A stretch of DNA of 46,840 bases from Amycolatopsis azurea DSM 43854 (GCF_001995215.1 NZ_MUXN01000029.1:1-46840); one strand, 5' to 3'; shown: positions 23,138 to 31,865, counted from the first letter of the stretch. Numbers and translations: made by a program. The notes: generated by a model from the letters alone, not told the origin.

Positions 23138-25771
23138 ATGGACCAGACCATGGCAAGACGTCCTCGTACGCGCCGAAGTCCGCTCATCGCCTTGCTGGGG
23201 CTCACCCTGCTCGGCGGGACACTGGCGGCCACGCCCAACGCCGTCGCCGCCGAGCAGCCCGTGATCGGGAAGCCCGCGCTCGACCGGGACGGTTGCGCCC
23301 GGATCGAGAAGAGCCTGCCGACGCTCGCCGACTGGCCGAAGGTCGAGAGCCGGTTCAAGGGGAAGGCCGGTGACGAGCAGCGGATCGCCGAGATCCTCAA
23401 GGGGATGACCCTGGAGGAGAAGGTCGGGCAGATGACGCAGCCCGAGATCGCCGCCATCACCCCCGATGAGGTCCGCCAGTACTCCATCGGCTCGGTCCTC
23501 AACGGCGGCGGTTCGTGGCCGAACAAGGACAAGCACGCGTCCCAGCAGGACTGGCTGAAGCTCGCCGACTCCTACTGGGACGCCGCGAAGACAAGCCGGA
23601 CGAAGATCCCGGTGATCTGGGGCATCGACGCCGTGCACGGCAACAACAACGTGTACGGGGCCACCGTCTTCCCGCACAACATCGGTCTCGGCGCGGCGCA
23701 CGACCCGTGCCTGGTGCGCGACGTCTCCGCGGCGACGGCCCGGCAGATCCGCGCCACCGGCCAGGACTGGGCGTTCGCGCCGACGCTGGCCGTCGTGCGG
23801 GACGACCGCTGGGGCCGCACCTACGAAGGGTTCTCCGAGGACCCGCGGATCACCCGGGCCTACGGCTACGAGGCGATCAACGGCCTCCAGGACGGCTCGA
23901 CCAAACGCATCGGCTACAACGGCGTGATCGGCACCGCCAAGCACTTCATCGGTGACGGCGGCACGCTCAAGGGGCAGGACCAGGGCGTCAACCCCTCCTC
24001 CGAGGCCGAAATGATCAACGTCCACGGCCAGGGTTACTACGGCGCGCTCGCGGCCGGCTCCCAGACCGTGATGGTGTCCTTCAACAGCTGGACCAACGCC
24101 GAACTCGGCATCAACGAGGGCAAGCTGCACGGCAGCGACAAGGCGTTGAACCAGATCCTCAAGGGCAAGATGGGCTTCGACGGCCTCGTCGTGTCCGACT
24201 GGAACGGCATCGGCCAGGTCCCGGGCTGCACGAACTCCTCGTGCCCACAGGCGATCAACGCCGGGATCGACATCGTGATGGTGCCGAACGACTGGAAGGC
24301 GTTCATCACCAGCACCGTCGCCCAGGTCAACGCCGGCCAGATCCCGGTCTCGCGGATCGACGACGCGGTGACCCGAATCCTGCGCGTCAAGCTGCGCTCT
24401 GGGCTGTACGAGTCGCAGAAGCCGTCGGACCGTTCCTACGCCAACTCCGATGAAGCGCTGAAGGAGACCTGGCTGGCGCGCGACGCGGTCCGCTCGTCGC
24501 AGACGCTGCTGAAGAACAACGGCAACGTGCTGCCGCTGAAGCCGAAGTCGAAGGTCCTGGTGGTCGGCAAGAGCGCCGACAGCATCCAGAACCAGACCGG
24601 TGGCTGGACGCTGAGCTGGCAGGGGACCGGCAACACCAATGCCGACTTCCCCAACGCCACGTCGATCCTCACCGGACTCAAGCAGCAGCTCGGCGACGTC
24701 AACGTCACCTTCGACGAGAAGGGCGACACCGACCCGAAGGGCTACGACGCGGTCATCGCCGTCATCGGTGAGACCCCGTACGCGGAAGGCGTCGGCGACC
24801 TGACCCGCAAGACCCTGGAAGCTTCGAAGCTCTACCCCGAGGACCTCGCCGTGCTGGACAAGGTCCGCGGCAAGGGTGCTCCCGTCGTCACCGTCTACGT
24901 CGGCGGCCGCCCGCTGTACATGAACAAGGAGATCAACCGTTCCGACGCGTTCGTGGCGGCGTGGCTGCCCGGTACCGAAGGCGGCGGTGTCGCGGACGTC
25001 CTCGTCAAGGGCGGCTTCAAGGGAACCCTGTCGTACTCGTGGCCGAAGAGCGCGTGCCAGACACCGTTGAACCCGGGCTCGGCGGACTACGACCCGCTGT
25101 TCAAACTCGGCTACGGCCTCAAGACCGGTCAGCGCGTCACGATCGGGCAGCTGGACGAGACCGCCGGTCCGGTGGCCTGTGGTTCGACCGGTGGCGGCGG
25201 CACCGCGACCGAGGACCTCGAGGTGTTCAACCGCACCGATATCGCGCCGTACAAGGGTTTCATCGGTTCCGCGGAGAACTGGGGCGGCACCGAGATCGGC
25301 CCCGACGGCGCCGCCTCGCACGCTGAGATCGCCGTCGTGCAGTCCGACGTCAACGTGCAGCAGGACGGGCTGAAGTCGACCTGGACCGGCACCGGGCCGG
25401 CGCAGCTCTACTTCCAGAACCCGGCCGGTACCAACGATCTGCGCGGGTACCTGAACGCCGACGCGGCGCTGGAGTTCGACACGGTCGTGCACGAGGCGCC
25501 CGCCAACCGGACGGTGATCAGCATGCACTGCGTCTACCCGTGCTTCTCGGAGGTGAACGCGACCAAGCTGTTCACCGACCTGGCGGGCGCGCCGAAGTCG
25601 ACGGTGAAGATCCCGGTGTCGTGCTTCGCCACCGGGCTGGATCTGGAGAACGTCAACACGCCGTTCCTGGTGTACACCGACGGCAAGTTCTCCGCTTCGT
25701 TCGCGAACGTGCGGTGGGTGCCCAAGGGGGCGCAGGATCCTGATGCGAGGCCTTGCTCCAGTTTGAACTGA
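23138..25771 (+). CDS. Secreted GH3 beta-glucosidase/glucanase with ExoP-type C-terminal domain
   Basis: Exported glycoside hydrolase of 877 aa. A signal peptide (basic MARRPRTRR, hydrophobic core, VAAEQ cleavage region) precedes the GH3 N-terminal barrel with GIDAVHGNNNV, GTAKHFIGDGGT and the nucleophile Asp354 in VVSDWNG. The GH3 C-domain follows (NNGNVLPLKP, WLPGTEGGGVADVL). The last 180 residues form a beta-rich galactose-binding-like module of the ExoP_C type, seen in exo-1,3/1,4-beta-glucanases. Release of glucose from cello- or laminari-oligosaccharides is expected. The start may be ATG 23138 or, five codons on, ATG 23150; neither has a strong ribosome site. Confidence 0.9.
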   Translation: MDQTMARRPRTRRSPLIALLGLTLLGGTLAATPNAVAAEQPVIGKPALDRDGCARIEKSLPTLADWPKVESRFKGKAGDEQRIAEILKGMTLEEKVGQMTQPEIAAITPDEVRQYSIGSVLNGGGSWPNKDKHASQQDWLKLADSYWDAAKTSRTKIPVIWGIDAVHGNNNVYGATVFPHNIGLGAAHDPCLVRDVSAATARQIRATGQDWAFAPTLAVVRDDRWGRTYEGFSEDPRITRAYGYEAINGLQDGSTKRIGYNGVIGTAKHFIGDGGTLKGQDQGVNPSSEAEMINVHGQGYYGALAAGSQTVMVSFNSWTNAELGINEGKLHGSDKALNQILKGKMGFDGLVVSDWNGIGQVPGCTNSSCPQAINAGIDIVMVPNDWKAFITSTVAQVNAGQIPVSRIDDAVTRILRVKLRSGLYESQKPSDRSYANSDEALKETWLARDAVRSSQTLLKNNGNVLPLKPKSKVLVVGKSADSIQNQTGGWTLSWQGTGNTNADFPNATSILTGLKQQLGDVNVTFDEKGDTDPKGYDAVIAVIGETPYAEGVGDLTRKTLEASKLYPEDLAVLDKVRGKGAPVVTVYVGGRPLYMNKEINRSDAFVAAWLPGTEGGGVADVLVKGGFKGTLSYSWPKSACQTPLNPGSADYDPLFKLGYGLKTGQRVTIGQLDETAGPVACGSTGGGGTATEDLEVFNRTDIAPYKGFIGSAENWGGTEIGPDGAASHAEIAVVQSDVNVQQDGLKSTWTGTGPAQLYFQNPAGTNDLRGYLNADAALEFDTVVHEAPANRTVISMHCVYPCFSEVNATKLFTDLAGAPKSTVKIPVSCFATGLDLENVNTPFLVYTDGKFSASFANVRWVPKGAQDPDARPCSSLN

Positions 25772-25795
25772 CCGCGGATCACCACCGAACACCGG

Positions 25796-25848
25796 TCCGT
25801 GAAGGCCGCCTTGAGGGACCCAGAGTCCCTCAAGGCGGCCTTCACGGA
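25796..25848. terminator. Perfect 24-bp hairpin between convergent genes
   Basis: The arms 25796-25819 and 25825-25848 are exact complements with a 5-base loop CCAGA. It lies 25 bases after the GH3 stop and 40 before the stop of the convergent Lcp gene, so it likely terminates both. Confidence 0.75.
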
Positions 25849-25888
25849 CTTGCCACCCGACACGACACCTCAATAACCGCCTACGAGG

Positions 25889-27088
25889 TCAGGAAGGCCG
25901 GTTCATGTCCGGGATCTCGATGTTCACCGGCCTGCCCTCCGAAAGCCAGAGCCGGATGTACCGCCGGATCGCCTCGTCCAGCACCCAGGCGGCCTGCGGC
26001 ACCAGCGGCAGCGGGATGAGCTTTTCGTGGAACGCCACCAGCGCCGGGAAAGCGGTGCCGATCAACGGATCCCAGATCGGTTCGCGCGGGATCCCGTTCC
26101 ACTCGGAGAACCGGTCGCCGATGATGTGGCGGGCCAGCGCGTTGACCATCGGCCGGTCGGCGCGGCCGGGGCTGGTCTGCTCGGCGAGCATGTCGAGGAG
26201 GATGTCGGTGAGCTCGACACCCTCGCGGGTCGGGCCCATCGCCGGGTCCAGCACCTGCTTGGACTGCGCGTAGGCCGCGTCCCAAGTGGACGGCAGGTAC
26301 TCGTCGCGGATCCCGAGCATGTGCCCGGTCACCTGCCAGCTGTGCAGGTACGCGGCGGAATGCGCGGAGGAGACCCGGACACGCCAGTCGGTCAGCTTGC
26401 GCATCGTGTACGTCGGCAGGGTGTGCCACGTGACCAGCATGTCGTTCTGGCTGATCGGGATTCCCTGTTGCCAGTGCGGTGATTGCGGCAGCAGATGCCG
26501 GACGGCGGCGTGCACCAGGCGGGTCTTCACCGCCGAGACGATCATCTGGCCGTCGGGCCGGTAGGCGTTGAGCGAACCGACGTCGTAGCCGAGTTTGGCC
26601 GTCTTCGCGACGCGGTCCTTCATGTCCGCGCCGCCCTTGGAGTAGTAGACCGCCCTCGCCTCGTTGGGGATGGCGGTGCTCAGCATCCCGCCGCCGAGCC
26701 CGTTGAGCAGGTTGACGAACCGGCCGCTGACCTTCATGAAATCCGCCGCCTTGTCCAATGTGGACTGATTGGCCCAAGAAGGCAGCTGTCGCGCGTGTTC
26801 GACGAACTCCCGCAGGTCCGGCGGGAGCCCGGACGGCGTCGGCTGGTCGTTCCTGGTCCAGGTCCGCAACGCCTGGTTGACCGCCGCGACCTGTCCCCGG
26901 TCGAGCATCGCGGCGACCACCGGATCGGCTTCGGCGTCCCACACCCATTTCGGATCGGTGCCCGCCCCCGCCCCGGCCACCGAACCGCTCGGACTCCACG
27001 CCCAGGCGGGCCGGGCCATCCCCATGGCCCCCAGGACGGTCGCTCCGCCACTGACGATCAGCATCTTGCGTCGATTGAGTTCGGTCAT
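25889..27088 (-). CDS. lcp: Latex-clearing protein (rubber oxygenase, Lcp)
   Basis: Secreted b-type haem oxygenase of 399 aa that cleaves poly(cis-1,4-isoprene) to oligo-isoprenoid aldehydes/ketones. A Tat signal is present (Arg6-Arg7, NRRKMLIVSGG). The four residues known to matter in Streptomyces K30 Lcp (Arg164, Lys167, Thr168, His198) all occur here with one constant offset of five: Arg159, Lys162, Thr163 (DRVAKTAK) and the haem ligand His193 (RLVHAAVRHLL). Length also fits. ATG 27088 follows a GGAG; the frame is open to 27178 without family sequence. A TetR gene is divergent, as with lcpR in other rubber degraders. Rubber need not be the physiological substrate; other polyisoprenoids are possible. 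Confidence 0.88.
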   Translation of the reverse strand: MTELNRRKMLIVSGGATVLGAMGMARPAWAWSPSGSVAGAGAGTDPKWVWDAEADPVVAAMLDRGQVAAVNQALRTWTRNDQPTPSGLPPDLREFVEHARQLPSWANQSTLDKAADFMKVSGRFVNLLNGLGGGMLSTAIPNEARAVYYSKGGADMKDRVAKTAKLGYDVGSLNAYRPDGQMIVSAVKTRLVHAAVRHLLPQSPHWQQGIPISQNDMLVTWHTLPTYTMRKLTDWRVRVSSAHSAAYLHSWQVTGHMLGIRDEYLPSTWDAAYAQSKQVLDPAMGPTREGVELTDILLDMLAEQTSPGRADRPMVNALARHIIGDRFSEWNGIPREPIWDPLIGTAFPALVAFHEKLIPLPLVPQAAWVLDEAIRRYIRLWLSEGRPVNIEIPDMNRPS

Positions 27089-27203
27089 GCGCCAGTACTC
27101 CTCCTTGAGTCCCGGACCTGCGGATTGATACTGTGATACAAGTAGTGCAACCGCGTATCTCAAGGAGAGCACAATCATCGCGAAGACGCCAGACCCGGAT
27201 TCT

Positions 27204-27833
27204 TTGCTGGAGCGCGCCCTCGCCGACGCGCTCGAACGCGCCGAGGAGAGCGACGAGATCGCGCTCCGGCTGCTCGACGCCGCCTACGAACAGTTCTGCC
27301 GGATGGGGATCCGGCGCTCCACCATGGAGGATGTCGCGCGCCGCGCGGGCGTCTCGCGGATCACCGCGTACCGTCGGTTCGCCACCAAGGACGCCCTGGT
27401 CGAACAGGTCGTGCGCCGCGAGTTCCGCCGCTACTTCGACCAGTTCCTGCACGACATCCAGCAAGCGGAGACCGCCGCGGACCGGGTCGTGCTCGGCTTC
27501 GCCAGCGCGCTGGGCGCGATCCGCCGCAACCCGCTGATCGGCGGGCTGATGGCCGTCGAGCCCGACGTGCTCGTCCCGTCGATGGTCAGCGACGGCGGCA
27601 ACACCCTGGCGACGGTCCAGCGGTTCGTCGCGGGTCAGCTCCGCCGTGAGCAGCAGGCGGGCAACGTCTCGGAGGACGTCGACGTCGAACTCGTCGCCGA
27701 GCTGATGACCCGGGTCTCCGCGTCGTTCCTGGTCACCCCCAGCCAGGTCGTCGACCTCGACGACGACGAGCAGGTACGGGAGGTGGCTAGGCGGTTCCTG
27801 GTCCCGATGCTGCGGCCGCGACCAGGCCGTTGA
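27204..27833 (+). CDS. TetR-family regulator, probable lcp repressor
   Basis: About 209 aa. The N-terminal helix-turn-helix reads MGIRRSTMEDVARRAGVSRITAYRRF when joined, shown here as STMEDVARRAGVSRITAYRR, with KDALVEQVV after it. The C-terminal ligand domain is helical. It is divergent from lcp, matching the lcpR arrangement. The start is unclear: TTG 27204 lacks a ribosome site, whereas AAGGAG at 27162-27167 is ideally placed for an ATC codon at 27174 in the same frame. The gap holds GATAC-type repeats (GATACTGTGATAC on the plus strand and GTATC beyond), possible operator sites. Its 3' end overlaps the next, convergent TetR gene by 47 bp. Confidence 0.78.
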   Translation: MLERALADALERAEESDEIALRLLDAAYEQFCRMGIRRSTMEDVARRAGVSRITAYRRFATKDALVEQVVRREFRRYFDQFLHDIQQAETAADRVVLGFASALGAIRRNPLIGGLMAVEPDVLVPSMVSDGGNTLATVQRFVAGQLRREQQAGNVSEDVDVELVAELMTRVSASFLVTPSQVVDLDDDEQVREVARRFLVPMLRPRPGR

Positions 27834-28452
27834 TCAGCAGATCCAGTGCCCCGATGAAGTCCGGCTCGGGATCGTGCGCCTTCAACGCGGGGATCGCGCG
27901 GCTGAAGTTCGGCAGGACCGCCGGGTCGATCCGCCGCAGGAACTGCTCCTCCTGCTCCAGCTCGGCCTCGCCCTTGCGAGCCTTGGTGAAGCCGGCGGTC
28001 GTCAGCAGCAGGGAGCCGAAGACGAGGCTGTTCAGTGCGCCCAGTGCCGGGCGGATCCCGTCGTCGTCGAAACCGGCGTCGTAGAGCGCGCCGATGAGAT
28101 CGTCGAGCGGCAGCAGGGCTTGCAGTGAGTTCGGATTGGCCTCGTCGGTGGCCAGCGCCATCGGCACGACCGGATGCGCGGCGAGCGCGCGATAGGTGTT
28201 GAGCACGGTGACCCGCACCCGTTCCGGCCACGGTGAGCCGGGATCGGCCCGGTCGATCCCGCGGTAGACGCGTTCCGCGATGCCGTCGAGGATGTCGGTC
28301 TTGTTCTGGACGTGGTTGTACAGCGCCATCGCTTCCACGCCGAGCGTCTTGGCGAGCTTGCGCATCGACAGCCCTTTGAGGCCTTCTTCGGCGGCCAAGG
28401 CGAGTGCGGCGTCCAGGACCTTCTCCCGGTTGAGCGGTTCCCTCCGCGTCAT
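27787..28452 (-). CDS. TetR-family regulator (TetR_C_1 type)
   Basis: Regulator of 221 aa with an N-terminal helix-turn-helix (LSMRKLAKTLGVEAMALYNH) and a TetR C-terminal domain of the class that controls antibiotic export or modification genes. ATG 28452. It is divergent from a FAD monooxygenase with three TTTACGGTGTA-type repeats between them, so it most likely represses that gene and itself. The 3' end overlaps the convergent lcp-linked TetR gene. Confidence 0.85.
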   Translation of the reverse strand: MTRREPLNREKVLDAALALAAEEGLKGLSMRKLAKTLGVEAMALYNHVQNKTDILDGIAERVYRGIDRADPGSPWPERVRVTVLNTYRALAAHPVVPMALATDEANPNSLQALLPLDDLIGALYDAGFDDDGIRPALGALNSLVFGSLLLTTAGFTKARKGEAELEQEEQFLRRIDPAVLPNFSRAIPALKAHDPEPDFIGALDLLINGLVAAAASGPGTA

Positions 28453-28474
28453 CTCACGTCCTTCACTTGACAGG

Positions 28475-28520
28475 TTTACGGTGTATCTATCATATTTACG
28501 GTGTAAATATACGCTGTAAA
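28475..28520. promoter_or_regulatory. Three operator repeats between TetR and FAD-monooxygenase genes
   Basis: TTTACGGTGTATC (28475-28487), TTTAC-GGT-GTAAA (28495-28507, perfect palindrome) and ATACGCTGTAAAT (about 28509-28521) are related and lie head to tail in a low-GC patch that also must carry both promoters. TetR control of the monooxygenase is inferred. Confidence 0.65.
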
Positions 28521-28530
28521 TAGGGGTGTC

Positions 28531-29961
28531 ATGAACGACGTGATCATCGTGGGCGGGGGACCGGTCGGCCTGCTGCTGGCCGGTGAGCTGCGGCTGGCCG
28601 GCGCGGATCCGCTCGTCCTGGAGGCGGCCGACGGGGCTCTGCGCCGGAACCGGAGTTACGGGTTGCGCGGGATCAACGGCCGCACCTCGCAGTCGTTGCG
28701 GATGCGCGGCCTGACCGAGGCGTTCTCGGCGGCGCAGAGTGAGCTGTTCGCCGTCGCCCGACGTCTCCCGCGGCTGATCAAGGGGGATCGGGCGCGGGGG
28801 CATTTCGGCGGCCTGCCGCTCGTCGAGGACGAGGTCCAGCCGGGTGCCGCCCATGGCTTCGTCCTCAGACAGCATGTGCTGGAAGGGATTCTCGCCGATT
28901 GGGCGACCGGGCTCGGTGTCCGGATCCGGACGGGCTGCGAAGTCGTCGACGTCGTCCAGGACGATTCGGAGGTCCGCGCCGTGCTCGCCGACGGTCGATC
29001 CGAGCGGGCCGCGTATCTGGTGGGCTGCGACGGCGGCCGCAGCGTCGTGCGGAAACGGACCGGGTTCGCGTTCCCGGGCACGGACGCGACGATGACCGGA
29101 CGGGTGGCCTCGGCCGATATCGCCGACCCTGGCGCGGTTGAGTCGTCCCTGTACGGCCGCCGCGGCATGGTGCACGTGTCGATGGTGCCGGGCGAGATCG
29201 CCACCATGGAGTTCGACGGCGGGCCGGAGGACCGCGACGCGCCGATGACGGCCGAGGAGATGCAGGCGAGCATCCGGCGGGTCAGCGGCGTCGACGTGAC
29301 GGTCACCCGGCTGGACGGCGGGATCCGCTTCAGCGACAACACGCGTCAGGCGGACACCTATCGGCAGGGGCGGGTGTTCCTGGCGGGCGACGCCGCCCAC
29401 GTGCATTCGCCGATCGGCGGCCAGGGACTGAACCTCGGCCTCCAGGACGCGATGAACCTCGGCTGGAAACTGGGCCTGGTGGCGGGCGGCCGGGCATCGG
29501 AGTCCTTATTGGACACTTACACCGCGGAACGGCATCCGGTGGGGGCGCGGGTCCTGCGCAACACCCGCGCCCAGGTCGCGCTGATGCGTCCCGGCCCGCA
29601 GGTGGCCGCGCTTCGGCAGGTGCTGGAGGAGACGCTGGCGATCCCGGAGGCGATGCGCCACTTCATCGCGATGGGCAACGGCACCGAGATCGATTACGCG
29701 CCGGGCTCCGCCCAGCCGCTGGTCGGCAGGTTCGCTCCGGTGCCGTTGGTCTCGGAAGACGGGCGCCCGGTGCTGGTGACCGGTTCCGAGGAGATCCGAG
29801 ACGCGGTGAACGGCCGGGTCCGGATCGTCGAGGCGGATTCCGGGACCGGCTTCCTGGCGCGGCCGGACGGGTACGTGGCGTGGGCCGCGCCGGACGGCGA
29901 TCCGGCCGGACTGGCCGAAGCGCTCCAGTTCGTTGCGGGTTCGGACGGGGTGCGGGTATAA
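28531..29961 (+). CDS. Class A FAD aromatic monooxygenase (rifampicin-monooxygenase-like)
   Basis: Flavoprotein hydroxylase of 476 aa. VIIVGGGPVGLLLAGELRLAG holds the N-terminal FAD site (shown as VGGGPVGLLLAGEL), LVGCDGGRSVVRK is the DG motif and GRVFLAGDAAHVHSPIGG the GD motif (shown split as FLAGDAAHVHSP). The pattern matches PheA/TetX-fold group A monooxygenases, with closest resemblance to rifampicin monooxygenases (Rox/RIFMO) and polyketide hydroxylases. The TetR-class neighbour supports inducible drug or aromatic modification. Leu326 is encoded by TTA, a rare codon in high-GC actinomycetes. ATG 28531 has AGGGGTG upstream. Confidence 0.82.
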   Translation: MNDVIIVGGGPVGLLLAGELRLAGADPLVLEAADGALRRNRSYGLRGINGRTSQSLRMRGLTEAFSAAQSELFAVARRLPRLIKGDRARGHFGGLPLVEDEVQPGAAHGFVLRQHVLEGILADWATGLGVRIRTGCEVVDVVQDDSEVRAVLADGRSERAAYLVGCDGGRSVVRKRTGFAFPGTDATMTGRVASADIADPGAVESSLYGRRGMVHVSMVPGEIATMEFDGGPEDRDAPMTAEEMQASIRRVSGVDVTVTRLDGGIRFSDNTRQADTYRQGRVFLAGDAAHVHSPIGGQGLNLGLQDAMNLGWKLGLVAGGRASESLLDTYTAERHPVGARVLRNTRAQVALMRPGPQVAALRQVLEETLAIPEAMRHFIAMGNGTEIDYAPGSAQPLVGRFAPVPLVSEDGRPVLVTGSEEIRDAVNGRVRIVEADSGTGFLARPDGYVAWAAPDGDPAGLAEALQFVAGSDGVRV

Positions 29962-29984
29962 AGTGAAACGAGTGTTCAATATGT

Positions 29985-29994
29985 AACGATCGTT
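29985..29994. promoter_or_regulatory. TetR-type palindrome before the MFS/TetR operon
   Basis: AACGATCGTT is a perfect palindrome within GTTCAA-N12-GTTCAA (about 29974-29997), resembling TetR-family operators. It lies 19 bases upstream of the MFS start and would let the downstream TetR protein control its own operon. Confidence 0.5.
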
Positions 29995-30012
29995 CAAGTT
30001 GTGGAGTGTGTC

Positions 30013-31218
30013 GTGGCGGGTCGGTATCGAGAGCTGTTCTCCGCGAAGGGCGCGCTCGCCTTCTCCGCAGCCGGGCTGGTCGCCAGGATCCCGGTCCCCA
30101 TGGTGGGGATCGGGATCATCGCCATGCTGGCGCGGACGCGCGGCGACTACGCGCTCGCCGGACTGGTCTCGGCGGCGTTCACGTTGTCCATGGCGTTGCT
30201 CGGACCGCAGGTCTCGCGGCTGGTGGACCGCCGGGGGCAGGGCAGGATCCTGCTGCCGGTGACGGGGGTCAGTGTGCTGGCGCTCGGCGCGCTCCTGCTC
30301 TGTGCCCGGTTCGGGGCGCCGGCCTGGACGCTGTTCGTGTGCGCGATCCTCGCCGGGTTCATGCCCAGCATGGCGGCGATGGTCCGGGCCCGGTGGTCGG
30401 AGCTCTACCGTGGCTCGCCGCGGCTGCACACGGCGTTCGCGCTGGAATCGGTGGTCGACGAACTGACCTTCGTCATCGGGCCCGCGCTGTCGGTGGCGTT
30501 GTCCACCACCGTTTTCCCCGAGGCGGGACCGCTTGTCGCGCTGGTGCTCCTCTCCGTCGGGGTGCTGTTGTTCGTCGCGCGACGCGACACGGAACCGCGT
30601 GTCCTGCCGTCGAGTGGGCCGGCCGGGAGTTCGGCGATCCGGCTGGGCGCGGTGCGGGTGCTGGTGCTGACGCTGGTGGCGGGCGGTGTCATCGTCGGCA
30701 CGGTCGATGTCGTCAGCGTGGCGTTCGCGGAGCGGGCCGGGGCGCCGTCGGCGGCGGGTGTCGTCGTCTCGGTCTACGCGGTGGGCTCGGCGATCTCGGG
30801 ACTGGTTTTCGGGACACTCAAGCCGACCATGGCGCCGCCGCGGTCGCTGCTGATCGGTACCGCGGGCACGGCCGCGAGCGCGGTACCGCTGCTGGTCGTG
30901 GACGGCGTCATCGGCCTGTGCGTGGTGGTCTTCGTCGCCGGATTGTTCTTCTCTCCCACGATGATCGTCGTGATGGGGATGATCGAGCAGGTCGTCCCAG
31001 CGGAGAAGCTGACCGAAGGGATGACGTGGGCGATCACCGGTCTCAGCATCGGGGTCGCGCTCGGCGCCGCGGTGTCGGGAGAGGCCGTCGACCGCTTCGG
31101 GCCGGACGGCGGGTTCACCGTCGCGGTCGTCGCCGGTGGCTTGATCATCCTGATCGCCCTGCTCTCGTATCCTCTGCTGAGCAGGAAGACCACGATCCGC
31201 GAGGGGGTGACCCGGTGA
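30013..31218 (+). CDS. MFS efflux-type transporter
   Basis: Membrane protein of 401 aa with about twelve hydrophobic segments. LVDRRGQGRIL after the second helix is the MFS motif A region; GAAVSGEAVDRFG near the end is the matching site in the second half. Size and pattern fit drug/arabinose-efflux-like 12-helix transporters. GTG 30013 is preferred over GTG 30001 because GGAG lies at 30003-30006. Its stop overlaps the GTG of a TetR gene by four bases, so the two are co-regulated. Substrate unknown. Confidence 0.8.
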   Translation: MAGRYRELFSAKGALAFSAAGLVARIPVPMVGIGIIAMLARTRGDYALAGLVSAAFTLSMALLGPQVSRLVDRRGQGRILLPVTGVSVLALGALLLCARFGAPAWTLFVCAILAGFMPSMAAMVRARWSELYRGSPRLHTAFALESVVDELTFVIGPALSVALSTTVFPEAGPLVALVLLSVGVLLFVARRDTEPRVLPSSGPAGSSAIRLGAVRVLVLTLVAGGVIVGTVDVVSVAFAERAGAPSAAGVVVSVYAVGSAISGLVFGTLKPTMAPPRSLLIGTAGTAASAVPLLVVDGVIGLCVVVFVAGLFFSPTMIVVMGMIEQVVPAEKLTEGMTWAITGLSIGVALGAAVSGEAVDRFGPDGGFTVAVVAGGLIILIALLSYPLLSRKTTIREGVTR

Positions 31219-31769
31219 CCGAGCCGAGTACCGATGGCCGCCTCGCCAAAGGTGAGCAACGCAAACGGGAACTGATCGGGGCGACCCTGCGCATCGTCGC
31301 GAGGGACGGCGTGTCGGGGGTCAGTCACCGCACGGTCGCCCGCGAGGCGGGGCTGCCCGCGACAGCGGCCGCGTACCACTTCCGGGGGATCGAAGACCTG
31401 CTGACCGCCGCGCTCACCCGGTGCATGGACGAAGACGCCGAGCGGATGCGCGTCCTCGCCGCGGAAACCGGCGCGGACGCCTTGCCGAAGTTCGCCGCCC
31501 TGCTGGCCCGGGTGGCCGCGGAACCCGGGCATCTGCTGGCGGAGTACGAGCTGTACTTGCTCGCCGCGCGAGAGCCGAAGCTCCGCGAGTCGACCGATCG
31601 CTGGATGGCGGCCCTGGCGGAGTTCGCGCGAGGGCACACCGACGATCCGGTCCGGGTCGAGATGCTGGTCGGGCTGGTGGACGGGTTGCTGCTGCAGGGT
31701 TTGCTGCGTGACGAACCGCCGACGGCGGAACGGTTCGAGGCCATCCTGCGGACCGCGCTGGGCTCGTGA
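31215..31769 (+). CDS. TetR-family regulator coupled to the MFS gene
   Basis: Regulator of 184 aa. The helix-turn-helix region is GVSGVSHRTVAREAGLPATA with AYHF after it; the short C-terminal helical domain is of the small TetR type. GTG 31215 overlaps the MFS stop (GTGA). It is probably the autoregulator of this two-gene operon through the palindrome at 29985-29994. The stop codon lies inside the first of four hairpins downstream. Confidence 0.82.
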   Translation: MTEPSTDGRLAKGEQRKRELIGATLRIVARDGVSGVSHRTVAREAGLPATAAAYHFRGIEDLLTAALTRCMDEDAERMRVLAAETGADALPKFAALLARVAAEPGHLLAEYELYLLAAREPKLRESTDRWMAALAEFARGHTDDPVRVEMLVGLVDGLLLQGLLRDEPPTAERFEAILRTALGS

Positions 31770-31806
31770 GTGTTAAGTCGCGTTAGAACGACACTTACCA
31801 CTCACG
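31765..31806. terminator. Hairpin copy 1 of the GTGAGTGGTAAGT family
   Basis: Arms of 14 bases (CGTGAGTGTTAAGT and ACTTACCACTCACG) with one mismatch flank the core CGCGTTAGAACGAC. The stop codon of the TetR gene (31767-31769) is inside the left arm. Confidence 0.6.
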
Positions 31807-31865
31807 ACCCACGCAACAGGGTCGCCGGGTCAGTGGCTCCGCGCGACGCCAGGCTCTTCGGCGTC

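Noticed and set aside
23039..25873. 944-codon open frame on the minus strand
   Set aside because: Antisense shadow of the GH3 glucosidase, low-complexity composition with no recognisable fold.
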